This document shows positions 48,287 to 56,103 of a stretch of 64,000 nucleotides of DNA, piece after piece; the stretch's first letter is position 1; the number at the start of each line of letters is the position of its first letter. This stretch comes from Siderastrea siderea (Eukaryota > Cnidaria > Anthozoa > Scleractinia > Rhizangiidae): NCBI GenBank assembly GCA_964030785.1, contig OZ034969.1:32289601-32353600 (forward strand). Reading direction: 5' to 3'. Made by a program: the position numbers and the translations under genes. The notes beneath the pieces are model-generated. The model did not search any database. It was not told the origin of the DNA and saw only the letters and a list, made by a program, of their open reading frames with translations.

Positions 48287-49330
48287 TTATGTCTTTTTGA
48301 AGTGTAACGTGACAATGGTATGACCTTCACCAAACTTGACCAAGTCTCCTCCGGCACCAATCGTTTCAGCCACTTGAACGTGAATCATTTCCACCACCTC
48401 GTTACGAAGAGACATGTAATGAATGTGCAACGGTTCAAAATACAGGGTGCCTCTGCCTTGTCGCTTGTACTGGATTTCACGCAACAAATCAGTCACGCGA
48501 TTGCCTACCATCATACTGCCTGCCACGTCGGAGTACACGTGCAACGATCGGGTGGGTTCCCCCACCACGGAACGAAACGCCGTATTCAAGTTGGTGAAAC
48601 GCCACCCACAACTCATACTCAATTGTAAATAATCCGGTAAAATAGAACGCACCGTCCAAAAGACCGCGTTCCCCTGACCGTCGGTGACATCCTGCCAATC
48701 GCTGTTGTTGGTGATGTCGGGGACTTGATCCCCCAGGAATTCTTGCTGTAAGTTCGGGCCCAACACCAATCCACTGCTAATTTTACGTAACCATCCCATC
48801 TTGAGCGCCAACTTGGTGTAGATGGTAAGGACTGGTGTTTTGTTACCACAATGGCAGACATTCGTGTTGTCGATGAGCAGATCGTCGCCTTCCCACTTGA
48901 ACTTGACGTAGGTGTGTTTGCCTTGAGCGTTGGTAAACCGGCCTCCTTGAATGGCCGTTTCCTGGCGTCGTTGTTCCAAATGGGCAATCGTGGCTTTCAT
49001 GAAACTCACGCCATCCACCACCCAATCCAAATCTTGAACGTCTTGGATGAGGGTTTGCGCCGTGCCTATGCGCGCGGCCATGGTGCCATCGGTTTTACCC
49101 GGGGCGGGATAAGTGATCTCCCACGACGTCGCTAGGATGTACCCATCTTTCTTCACCAACTCGTACAAATTGACGCGGGTATCCGGTAAGGAAATGGCAC
49201 TCAACCCCACTTGCCATCCACCCCCTGTGAGCTGTAACGGTTGAGGTAAACGAATCTTGAAGGAATTGGCTTGGTTGTTGGGAAATTCACGTCGGTTGGC
49301 ATGACTGGGTAACGTCACGTAAAACGACAT
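48287..49330 (-). CDS. Putative minor capsid/vertex protein, paralog A
   Basis: 347 aa from ATG 49330 ('MSFYVTLPS...'), 15 bp after the stop of paralog B; an ATG at 49348 would overlap that stop. It shares its whole length with the 346-aa neighbour: start 'FYVTLPSHA..EFPNN', middle 'LNTAFR' and 'SRSLHVYSDV'-like block, then 'VGNRVTDLLREIQY', 'NEVVEMIHVQVAET' and C-terminal 'KFGEGHTIVTLHFK'. The family recurs in cnidarian Polintons. A single-jelly-roll minor capsid (penton) or attachment role is my inference from length, beta-rich composition and location. Confidence 0.65.
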   Translation of the reverse strand: MSFYVTLPSHANRREFPNNQANSFKIRLPQPLQLTGGGWQVGLSAISLPDTRVNLYELVKKDGYILATSWEITYPAPGKTDGTMAARIGTAQTLIQDVQDLDWVVDGVSFMKATIAHLEQRRQETAIQGGRFTNAQGKHTYVKFKWEGDDLLIDNTNVCHCGNKTPVLTIYTKLALKMGWLRKISSGLVLGPNLQQEFLGDQVPDITNNSDWQDVTDGQGNAVFWTVRSILPDYLQLSMSCGWRFTNLNTAFRSVVGEPTRSLHVYSDVAGSMMVGNRVTDLLREIQYKRQGRGTLYFEPLHIHYMSLRNEVVEMIHVQVAETIGAGGDLVKFGEGHTIVTLHFKKT

Positions 49331-49344
49331 GTTGTCTTTCTTCT

Positions 49345-50385
49345 TCACACCACCACTTCCCTTTTAAAGTGGAGGGTCAGGAGGGTACGCCCTTCACCAA
49401 ATTTCACCAGATCCCCATTAGTTTCGGCCATCTGGGTTTCGACGATTTCTACCACTTCGTTGCGTACTGGGATATATTGAATATGTCGAGGTTCAAAGTG
49501 GGTGGTGTTTTGAGGCTGGTACTTGATTTCTCGTAAGAGATCGGTGATGCGACCCCCTACCATGCTGCTGGTCCCTACATCACAATACACGTGCAAAGGA
49601 CGCGTGGAGGGAAATTCCAACGAGGGACGAAAGGTCTGGTTCACATTCACAAACCGCCAATTACACGTCATACTCAAGTTCAGATAATCCCCATCCACTT
49701 TCCAAAAGGCGGGCTTGTTGCTGCCATCCAGGACATCGGACGGGGTGGGAATGGAGTCCGTATGAAATTCTTGCAAGAGATTGGGTCCCAATCGATACAC
49801 GCCCGTCGACACTTGTTCAATCCACCCCATTCTCAGCGCCAAGGTTCGGCCCCATAACACGCGTGCCACTTGTCGTGTGTAATCCACATTGACGGTATTC
49901 AACAACAAATCCCCTTCGGAGGTCCATTCAAACGTCGGGTATAATTTGACGCCATTGTCCTCGGCCCATTTGTTTTTGGGTTCGGTTTCTTTGGCACGGG
50001 CTTGCACGTAACGGTACACCAGTTGATGAAAAAAGTGCGATCCCGTCGACGAGGCCAATTCCTTTCTCATATCTCGCCCGTAGACAGTGAGTTCGCGACG
50101 TTGATGCCACCATCGATCGTTGCCTTGATCGTCTTCGGCATACACCCGTTCGTGCCATCGTACGTACAACAGAGGATGGGAATCACCCACGCCTCCTTCT
50201 TCCGCTATCACGGGAATGGTGGGTAAGGATAAACTCACCATACCCACCATCCATCCTCGTCCCACAAATCGGATGGGTTTAGGCAATCGGTTTCTGAAAT
50301 GATGACTCTTGTTCCCAGGAAACTCTTTGGTACTCGCATGACTCATCAACGTCACGTAAAACGAAGAATTGGGCACCCACGTCAT
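49345..50385 (-). CDS. Putative minor capsid/vertex protein, paralog B
   Basis: 346 aa, homologous over its length to the next gene ('FYVTLMSHASTKEFPGN', 'VGGRITDLLREIKY', 'NEVVEIVETQMAET', 'KFGEGRTLLTLHFK'). The C-terminal third is the most alike and the first half has diverged, which fits an old tandem duplication with specialisation. It begins 7 bp past the integrase stop. A role as penton, fibre-like or receptor-binding protein is possible but not shown. Confidence 0.65.
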   Translation of the reverse strand: MTWVPNSSFYVTLMSHASTKEFPGNKSHHFRNRLPKPIRFVGRGWMVGMVSLSLPTIPVIAEEGGVGDSHPLLYVRWHERVYAEDDQGNDRWWHQRRELTVYGRDMRKELASSTGSHFFHQLVYRYVQARAKETEPKNKWAEDNGVKLYPTFEWTSEGDLLLNTVNVDYTRQVARVLWGRTLALRMGWIEQVSTGVYRLGPNLLQEFHTDSIPTPSDVLDGSNKPAFWKVDGDYLNLSMTCNWRFVNVNQTFRPSLEFPSTRPLHVYCDVGTSSMVGGRITDLLREIKYQPQNTTHFEPRHIQYIPVRNEVVEIVETQMAETNGDLVKFGEGRTLLTLHFKREVVV

Positions 50386-50391
50386 TGTTTT

Positions 50392-51543
50392 TTAGTCGCG
50401 TCGTCGTCTTTTGGGTGGGCTTGTCTCTTTAGTCTTCAGTTGTCGTTTGGGTGGGCTTTTCCTCTGGGGTGGTTGGAGAGCCGTGACGTCTTGACTACGA
50501 ATCCAACTATTGTACTTGTCGGGCCACCCTTTCCACTTGACCAACCAACGATCTTTTTGTCGCTTAAGTACCTTTTCAATGCGAAACACCTCGGACACAT
50601 GGACTTTTTGTAAATCCTCTTCATAAAACGTACCTTGGACGGGGGTCTCATCCCATTCGCGAATCTTATACGTGGGCACAGATCCCGGGATCACCCGATG
50701 CACCACAAACACTTCTTCGGTCCAACCGGGTAAATAGGCTTTTTCAAAGGTACGATGAATCTTGTTGAGACGGACACGATCTCCGACTTTGAATATAGGT
50801 TTTTTCTGGTCTTTCAACCGTTGGGCATACAATCGTTTCCACACGGCTTCTTCGTTGTCCCATGTCACGTTTTCGGGGGGCATACCAATACTTCGATGCC
50901 GGGTGGCATTATACCCCTGCACCAACTCGGGTAAGACATCGTCAAAGCGTAAGGTGTTGGCCGCAGTAAAATAACGGTACAACCGTTCTTTCAAGGTGCG
51001 ATTAAATCGTTCCACGACACTGGCTTTGGCATCCCCTTCGGTCGAAAAATGTTGAATGCCTTGCTCGTCAAGCCATCGTTGAAAGGTCCGATTATAAAAT
51101 TCTTTCCCTCGATCCGTTTGCAATCGATTCGGGTGACGTCGTCCTTTCAAAATCTTGTCAAAGGCATGGACCAACGCCACCCCGGTTTTGTCTTTCAACG
51201 GTTGGACCCACGCGTACTTGGACAACACATCCACGACCGTCAACAAGTAGCGTATACCCCGATTATACTTGGCCAAACGTTGCACTTCTACTAAATCCGC
51301 GACCCATTGATCATCTAATCCTCCTACAATGACGGGGACGGTGGGAAAACGACGACGTCGTGGTTTATGTAACGTATAGGCCAAATCCCGTTCCAAGACC
51401 CGTTGAGCTTTTTTCAAAGGGAGACGATGGGCTTTAGCAAACCGTTGCACCCCACCTAAACTCCCCGGGGCTCTCGGATCGTGGTAACGATTCAACCATG
51501 ATGGGGAGACCTTTTTCTTTCGAGGGGCCATACGTTCTGGCAT
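50392..51543 (-). CDS. Retroviral-type integrase with C-terminal chromodomain
   Basis: 383 aa. An N-terminal region without a clear HHCC pair leads into the DDE catalytic core: Asp in 'QWVADLVEVQ', Asp in 'LQTDRGKEF', Glu in 'AKASVVERFNRTLKE'. After an SH3-like part ('FKVGDRVRLNK') comes a chromodomain, 'FRIEKVLKRQKDRWLVKWKGWPDKYNSWI', and a basic tail. It joins element ends to chromosomal DNA with a 6-bp stagger, in line with the ATCTAC duplication. Chromodomain integrases often bias insertion to particular chromatin. Database relatives are named transposon-derived F54H12.3 as I recall. Confidence 0.94.
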   Translation of the reverse strand: MPERMAPRKKKVSPSWLNRYHDPRAPGSLGGVQRFAKAHRLPLKKAQRVLERDLAYTLHKPRRRRFPTVPVIVGGLDDQWVADLVEVQRLAKYNRGIRYLLTVVDVLSKYAWVQPLKDKTGVALVHAFDKILKGRRHPNRLQTDRGKEFYNRTFQRWLDEQGIQHFSTEGDAKASVVERFNRTLKERLYRYFTAANTLRFDDVLPELVQGYNATRHRSIGMPPENVTWDNEEAVWKRLYAQRLKDQKKPIFKVGDRVRLNKIHRTFEKAYLPGWTEEVFVVHRVIPGSVPTYKIREWDETPVQGTFYEEDLQKVHVSEVFRIEKVLKRQKDRWLVKWKGWPDKYNSWIRSQDVTALQPPQRKSPPKRQLKTKETSPPKRRRRD

Positions 51544-51878
51544 TCATCCCATAAGGTCGATATGGTGGGGACCGTGTGGGGATGCGCCTTTTGAATGATT
51601 CGATACCATCGCCATGCCTCTGGGTGAGCTTTTAACCATAAGACAAACACCACCCATCGATATAGGTTACGGTCCACATGGGTTTCTTCAAAGAGGTGAA
51701 GAGGATGCGTGTCCTCGGGACAACGGGGTATGGGGATTTGGGTGCCGGGTTGGTGATCATATAAGACTTGACAAAGGGTTTGATGACATTGCCATTGCCC
51801 CAGGGACAAGATAGACTCCCACGCATCACATACAGACTCCATGGTGACATTGATAAAAAATTTTATTCGTTCTCTCAT
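51492..51878 (-). CDS. 128-aa protein of unknown function
   Basis: Trp/His/Cys-rich with 'DAWESILSLGQWQCHQ' and 'YRWVVFVLWLKAHPEAWRWY'. The ATG at 51878 is directly adjacent to the stop of the GRF gene; an alternative Met lies at 51842. It overlaps the integrase start by 52 bp. No family recognised. Confidence 0.5.
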   Translation of the reverse strand: MRERIKFFINVTMESVCDAWESILSLGQWQCHQTLCQVLYDHQPGTQIPIPRCPEDTHPLHLFEETHVDRNLYRWVVFVLWLKAHPEAWRWYRIIQKAHPHTVPTISTLWDECQNVWPLERKRSPHHG

Positions 51879-52757
51879 TTAAAAGAGACCTAGACGGCCG
51901 TAACTGACGGTCTCTAGACCTTTCTGCCAGTTCTCTACACTGTCACTGTACTTGGGGGGTGGTGGAGCTGGGGCTACCATCATTTCTTGACGGTTCTTGA
52001 GCTCTTGAATTTCTCGTAACAATTGTTTCTCATAGTCTGTCAGGGGTCGTTCTCGTTCCACGTCCTCTTTGCTCTGGACTCGAGGGGGCGGGCCAGGGAT
52101 GTCATAGCCCCTCTTGGGATATCCTTGAGCATCACGGGTGGGTGGTTCAGCTTGTTGGTCGGCTTTTTTGGGAGGGTTGTCATGAAACCACGTCCAGTAC
52201 TTGGAACCCAAGGGTTGATCGGCCCATCGGAAGAAGCCACACGTTTTCTTAGAACAAGTCAGAAACAACCGATCGGGGTTCTGAGTCGAATGACTCTGTT
52301 GAAGCGTGGCGGGTTCACGGCAAAAGCATTGTAAACCACCCCACATGTCCAACACTTCTACATGAGGTTGACTATACACGGCTTTCATATACTCCAGAAC
52401 TTGATCTTGACCACAAAACAGCAAACACGGTTGCATGGGACATTTCACATACTTCCATCCCTTTTGAGATTCTCGGGCCTCCAAACGCACCTCATGGTAA
52501 GGACATACCATAGTGTCCACTGAACTGGGAGGATCATACACGGTCGTCAAGGTGAATTGAGGTGATGGGGGTGATTGCTCCACCATGTCATTCAATTCTT
52601 TCATCATATCTTCCACCGCAGCTCGGGTGTCTTCCACCACGTCGCACACCACAGGATCACAGTCCACGGGCGTCATATGTTGAATGCTCTTCTTCTTCTT
52701 CTTCCCCTCTGGGGGATGGGTTGATTTTCTCTTCCGATCGGTGGACATCGTACTCAA
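51879..52757 (-). CDS. GRF-type zinc-finger protein, 292 aa
   Basis: A basic N-terminus ('GKKKKKS') is followed by two zinc modules: 'CPYHEVRLEARESQKGWKYV' with later 'C..FCG' (about 84-115), and a GRF-like finger 'CFCREPATLQQS' with 'NPDRLFLTC' and 'CGFFRWAD' (about 140-180). The C-terminus is Pro-rich with a coiled coil ('YEKQLLREIQELKNRQEM'). GRF fingers bind single-stranded nucleic acid in topoisomerase III and APE2-type proteins, so a role in replication or recombination is likely. TATA-like GGTATAAAAAGG lies 32-40 bp upstream. Confidence 0.75.
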   Translation of the reverse strand: MSTMSTDRKRKSTHPPEGKKKKKSIQHMTPVDCDPVVCDVVEDTRAAVEDMMKELNDMVEQSPPSPQFTLTTVYDPPSSVDTMVCPYHEVRLEARESQKGWKYVKCPMQPCLLFCGQDQVLEYMKAVYSQPHVEVLDMWGGLQCFCREPATLQQSHSTQNPDRLFLTCSKKTCGFFRWADQPLGSKYWTWFHDNPPKKADQQAEPPTRDAQGYPKRGYDIPGPPPRVQSKEDVERERPLTDYEKQLLREIQELKNRQEMMVAPAPPPPKYSDSVENWQKGLETVSYGRLGLF

Positions 52758-52964
52758 AGGTTGATGTCACCCCCTACCGACCCTGCCTTTTTATACCTTA
52801 GACCCTTGACTGTCATTGGTCAGCTTATCCTACCCCTATAAGGACTTGTTATCTTCCCATTGGTCAGCTTGTTCAATCCAAATAAGGACCTCTTGTCTTC
52901 CCATTGGTCCGTTGTCCCTATTTAAGACGGTCCCTTGGTCACTAGATCTTCATTCTCAAAAGCC
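52758..52964. promoter_or_regulatory. Divergent promoter with three CCAAT-type boxes at 44-bp spacing
   Basis: Minus-strand TATAAAAAGG (about 52788-52796) serves the GRF gene. CATTGGTC occurs at 52814, 52858 and 52902, exactly 44 bp apart within a degenerate 44-bp direct repeat, and a plus-strand TATTTAAG (about 52919) precedes the ATG at 52965. Confidence 0.7.
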
Positions 52965-53657
52965 ATGCCCCCAGACATCATGATCGGAGAACAAGATCTC
53001 GGTGCCTTGGAACTGCAAGTGGGTCATGGCCATGTGGTCTATACCGGGGGAGCCAAAGGTACGGATGCCCTCGTGGAAGAACAGGCCAAACACTTTGGGA
53101 TGCAACTAGAAGTCCTGGTCCCCCCGAACCATCCTCGATCCACTTTCATCACCCCTTCTACGGTGGAAGTCCTGATGCTGGCCAACCCCCATCTTCACCA
53201 GGCAGCGGAGAAACTAGGCAAAAAAATGCCCAGTCATTTTTACACCTTGCAATTATTGCAACGTAATTATCAATTGGCCAAAAAAGCCCATACCATCTAT
53301 GCCTTTGGCATCTTGGAACCGGATCATAAACGCGTGAAAGGAGGCACTGGTTGGACCGTGCAATTGGCTATGGATCAAGGCAAACCCGTCTACCTGTTTG
53401 ACATACCCAGTCAATCATGGTACCGCTCGGACCATTACTACCAAGTCAATGAGAATGCCGCCACCCTGGTCACTGGCAGTCAATTTGTTCCTTGGGGACC
53501 CAAAAAGCCCACCCTTCATCAAAGCAGTGCTATTGTGGGATCCCGGGATGTGGACGAGAAAACCCGAGCCGAAATTCAAGCCTTATTCAACCGCACCTTC
53601 TGTCTACCCGAGAACATTGATCAATTACGTATGGAACTGGAAGACTTTCATTTGTAA
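52965..53657 (+). CDS. SLOG/DprA-like Rossmann-fold protein
   Basis: 230 aa from ATG 52965, which follows a TATTTAAG box by about 40 bp; the ATG at 52935 is too close to that box. 'VVYTGGAKGTDALVEEQAKHFG' (about 25-46) is a nucleotide-binding loop of the SLOG/DprA-LOG superfamily, followed by 'TIYAFGIL' and 'VKGGTGWTVQLAMDQGKPVYLFD' (about 125-150), the second glycine-rich signature. Related proteins bind single-stranded DNA (DprA), make cytokinin (LOG) or sense nucleotide signals. In this element the role could be DNA handling or nucleotide-signal interference; both are inference. It is transcribed opposite to the capsid block. Confidence 0.75.
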   Translation: MPPDIMIGEQDLGALELQVGHGHVVYTGGAKGTDALVEEQAKHFGMQLEVLVPPNHPRSTFITPSTVEVLMLANPHLHQAAEKLGKKMPSHFYTLQLLQRNYQLAKKAHTIYAFGILEPDHKRVKGGTGWTVQLAMDQGKPVYLFDIPSQSWYRSDHYYQVNENAATLVTGSQFVPWGPKKPTLHQSSAIVGSRDVDEKTRAEIQALFNRTFCLPENIDQLRMELEDFHL

Positions 53658-53957
53658 TTTCTTAGTTTTTACTTTTGGAATTGTACATAGCTTTTCTTTT
53701 AGTTTTTATTTTTTTTCCCATTGTACATAGCCATTTTCAATTTTTATTTTTTTCAAATTGTAGATAGCTTTTTCCAATTGTACATAGGAACACCCCACCC
53801 GCGTGGCAAAAGAAGACCAACCACCATTTGTAACATCAACTCTTTTAATTAAAATAAAAAACTGACAACACTGAGTTTGCACTATGGTCATAAATAAATG
53901 TCTCTTGACTCACAGTTGCCTTGACTCACAATAAAAAACAAAATGTTCAAAGTCTAT
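53658..53957. repeat. AT-rich convergent intergenic region with TTGTACATAG repeats
   Basis: Four copies of TTGTA(C/G)ATAG occur between about 53680 and 53788, separated by T-rich spacers. AATAAA at about 53853 (plus strand) and further AATAAA words near 53888 and 53931 probably end the SLOG transcript. T-rich stretches may serve the opposing gene. No coding sequence. Confidence 0.75.
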
Positions 53958-54473
53958 TTACAAGTCCAACACACGTCGTACACGACTGGCTCGCTCCCGT
54001 CTTTCTCGTCTTTCCCGTTCCTTCTGTTTCTTTACCTCTCGATAAAAATGACCAATGGCCAACCAGGAATTGCCACAGTATAGTTCCGGCAAATGGGCCG
54101 CCATAAAAAAGTCCAGTTGCTCAAACATCCTCATACTAATGGGCCAATATCGCTCCTCCCTGGTCACTCCCACCCATCGCTCAATCCAAGGGATAATACG
54201 ATCCGCCAGCGCTCTCTTTAACCTATGGTAACTCCCTGGTTGAAGAGGTAACCCATTCTCCGGTTCGCAAAAACATAATAAAAATAACCGGAGGAAGGCC
54301 TCAACGCGTTGTCGATTCAAGGGACGCCATGATTCCTCTCGCCTTTGATACATACGATTGATATGACGCTGGATGGGCGATTGCTCCGGATCCACTCTCC
54401 TCCTCAAATGGTCTTGCCCACTCACATTGATGTCACTGCACAGGGACCCCAACGGCCTTCTCGTTTCGGACAT
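53958..54473 (-). CDS. 171-aa helical basic protein, function unknown
   Basis: Starts at ATG 54473, about 80 bp after a GTATATAAG box (54551-54559) with a pyrimidine-rich leader; an upstream in-frame ATG (54494) is possible. The sequence is mostly helical, with 'LNRQRVEAFLRLFLLCFCEPENG' and 'IPWIERWVGVTREERYWP', and ends in an Arg/Glu-rich tail ('KKQKERERRERRERASR'). No family recognised. It is the most terminal gene at the right end and shares a divergent promoter region with a degraded polB copy. Confidence 0.6.
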   Translation of the reverse strand: MSETRRPLGSLCSDINVSGQDHLRRRVDPEQSPIQRHINRMYQRREESWRPLNRQRVEAFLRLFLLCFCEPENGLPLQPGSYHRLKRALADRIIPWIERWVGVTREERYWPISMRMFEQLDFFMAAHLPELYCGNSWLAIGHFYREVKKQKERERRERRERASRVRRVLDL

Positions 54474-54565
54474 TTTTGCTACACCAACTGACAAAAGTCA
54501 AGACAGCACGAACTCAAAGCTAGGAGTGGCGTCCTGGGGCCTCCCTTGACTTATATACCCCGATT

Positions 54566-54722
54566 CGCGCAATGCACCATGGTCTATCTAAGGAGGGGGG
54601 AGGGGGGTCCCCCCCCCCCCACCTCTTCCCCTCCCACAGCATGATGGGCCTTTCTCTCATTGGTCCCTTCCCTCCCACGTGACCCTTTTGTTTCTCTATA
54701 AAAACCCCCGTCTCATTTCATG
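54566..54722 (+). repeat. Inverted copy of the polB divergent promoter
   Basis: The reverse complement matches 38738-38893 in order: TTTTTATAGAGAA, GTCACGTGGGAGGG, a G-run ending GGGACCCCCCTCCCCCCTC, TTAG, CCATGGTGCAT. The plus strand therefore carries a TATA (CTCTATAAAAAC, about 54693) pointing to the right end, where no intact gene follows. Confidence 0.85.
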
Positions 54723-55653
54723 TTTTCACACTCATCGATGATCCAGTCCAGAAACCCAACAAGTGGTTGAGATGCCTCTGGTTGATCCTTTGGTCTGATG
54801 GCTTAATCCCCACACCATTGATGTTTACTTAACATTCTTGCTTTCTTGGCTGCTTGCTCGATTGCTTGCTCGATTGCTTGCTGACTTGGATCTCCTCCTC
54901 CAATTCGACGGCTTTGACTAGTTCTGGAGTACACCTCGTGGTGGTTAAAATCTCTTCAGTGGTGAGTCCTAGGAGAGGACTTGTGGTGACTAAGGCCAGT
55001 GGGTCCCGTCAGATCGTTCTCGTTCGTCCTAAAAGGCAATGATCAAAATGGACTCGCTGGTGAATGATTCTGTTTCGGCTGCTGGTCTTCAACACTCTCA
55101 ACCATGTTGTTATTGATTACGGACACGTGTCGGACGTCCAAGGAATCGTTATCCAAAAACTAGTGGAAGGCTTTGCAGAAACAGAAAGGAATGCTCATTA
55201 TGAAATAGGAACACTCATATTATCAAAGGAACTCATCAAAAAGGAACACTCATATTATCAAAAGGAACACTCATATTATCAAAAGTAACATTATTAAATA
55301 GGAACTCATATTATCAAAAAGGAACACTCGTATTATCAAAAGGAACACTCATATTATCAAAAGGAACATTATTAAATAGGAACTCATATTATCAAAAAGG
55401 AACATTATTAAATAGGAACTCGTATTATCAAAAAGGAACTCATCAAAAAGGAACACTCGTATTATCAAAAGGAACCCTCATCAAAAGAAACATAGGAACT
55501 CCTCCAAAAGGAACTGCCAAATAGTCTTCGGTGGAAGCAAAGTCGTCTCCGTCGGACAATGTGCTGACTTTGGATCACTTGGATTTCACGTGGTTTGGGA
55601 CGCACCTTCAAGACCTACCCCTATGGATACCAGTAACTGAACACTCATCATAA
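54723..55653. pseudogene. Degraded polB fragments next to the right terminal repeat
   Basis: At 55588-55636 the plus strand encodes a remnant ending 'TFKTYPYGYQ' and stop, identical to the last ten residues of polB. At about 55110-55190 the minus strand encodes 'FLDNDSLDVRHVSV', close to polB 'FLDSDALDVRHVSV', with a stop inside. At about 54890-54950 the minus strand encodes 'CTPELVKAVE', close to polB 'CTPELYKAVE'. Orientation and order are scrambled relative to the intact gene. With the inverted promoter at 54566-54722 this suggests a formerly longer terminal inverted repeat that included part or all of polB. Confidence 0.7.
55195..55510 (+). repeat. Irregular tandem repeats of an AAAGGAACACTCATATTATC-type unit
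   Basis: More than ten units of about 15-25 bp built from AAAGGAAC, ACTCATATTATC and ATTAAATAGGAACTC. The outermost version (AAGGAACACTTATCAAATAGGAACTC, 55654 on) runs into the terminal repeat, so the array may have grown from its inner edge. Confidence 0.88.
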
Positions 55654-56097
55654 AAGGAACACTTATCAAATAGGAACTCAAAGGAGTTATTGTAAAACAA
55701 ATCAATAAAAATGTCATTTATTTATTTTTGTCTTGTTTTCAAGGACCACCCCCGTTCCCAAAATTGGACTTTGGACTTTGAGCCCGCGTTTTCTCAGCGG
55801 GTTTACTTCCCCTTGAGCCCACGATCCCTTTTTCCAACTGGTCAGCGGTTTCCCTTTCCAAATCACGTGACTTCCGGTTGCATGAGCCCACGATCCCTTT
55901 TTCCACCTGGTCAGCGGTTTCCCATTCTAAAACACGTGACTTCCGGTTGTATGAGCCCACGATCCCTTTTTCCCACTGGTCAGCGGTTTTTTCCACCGGA
56001 AATGATTTATGACGTCACCGGAAGTTCCTCTGGTCACGTGATCGCTCTCGACCAATCAGAAGCCTCCATATGCCACAAACGGGCCCACTTTACTACT
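55654..56097 (-). repeat. Right terminal inverted repeat (444 bp)
   Basis: Reverse complement of 33985-34427 with three substitutions in one 69-bp unit (near 55852-55862) and one extra A/T. It ends ...CTTTACTACT. It carries the same CACGTG, ETS-like and TGACGTCA words. Confidence 0.95.
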
Positions 56098-56103
56098 ATC
56101 TAC
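56098..56103 (+). repeat. Target-site duplication, right copy (ATCTAC)
   Basis: Directly follows the right terminus and is followed by GATTGA, as in the empty site at 16230. Confidence 0.95.

Larger units (their letters stand above)
33985..56097. mobile_element. Complete Polinton/Maverick virus-like element, 22,113 bp
   Basis: Bounded by 443/444-bp terminal inverted repeats beginning AGTAGTAAAGTGGGCCCG and by a perfect 6-bp duplication ATCTAC. Both features (5'-AG terminus and 6-bp duplication) are hallmarks of Polintons. It encodes PolB, retroviral-type integrase with chromodomain, adenain-type protease, FtsK/HerA-type packaging ATPase, predicted jelly-roll capsid proteins, and many small basic proteins. 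All core genes are open and the two terminal repeats differ by only three substitutions and one 1-nt indel by my alignment, so the insertion looks recent and the element may be competent. The capsid block suggests it can form virions; that is known of the group in prediction, not shown here. Confidence 0.96.

Noticed and set aside
49591..52334. Several plus-strand frames of 70-105 codons across the integrase/capsid region
   Set aside because: Antisense shadows of well-supported minus-strand genes.
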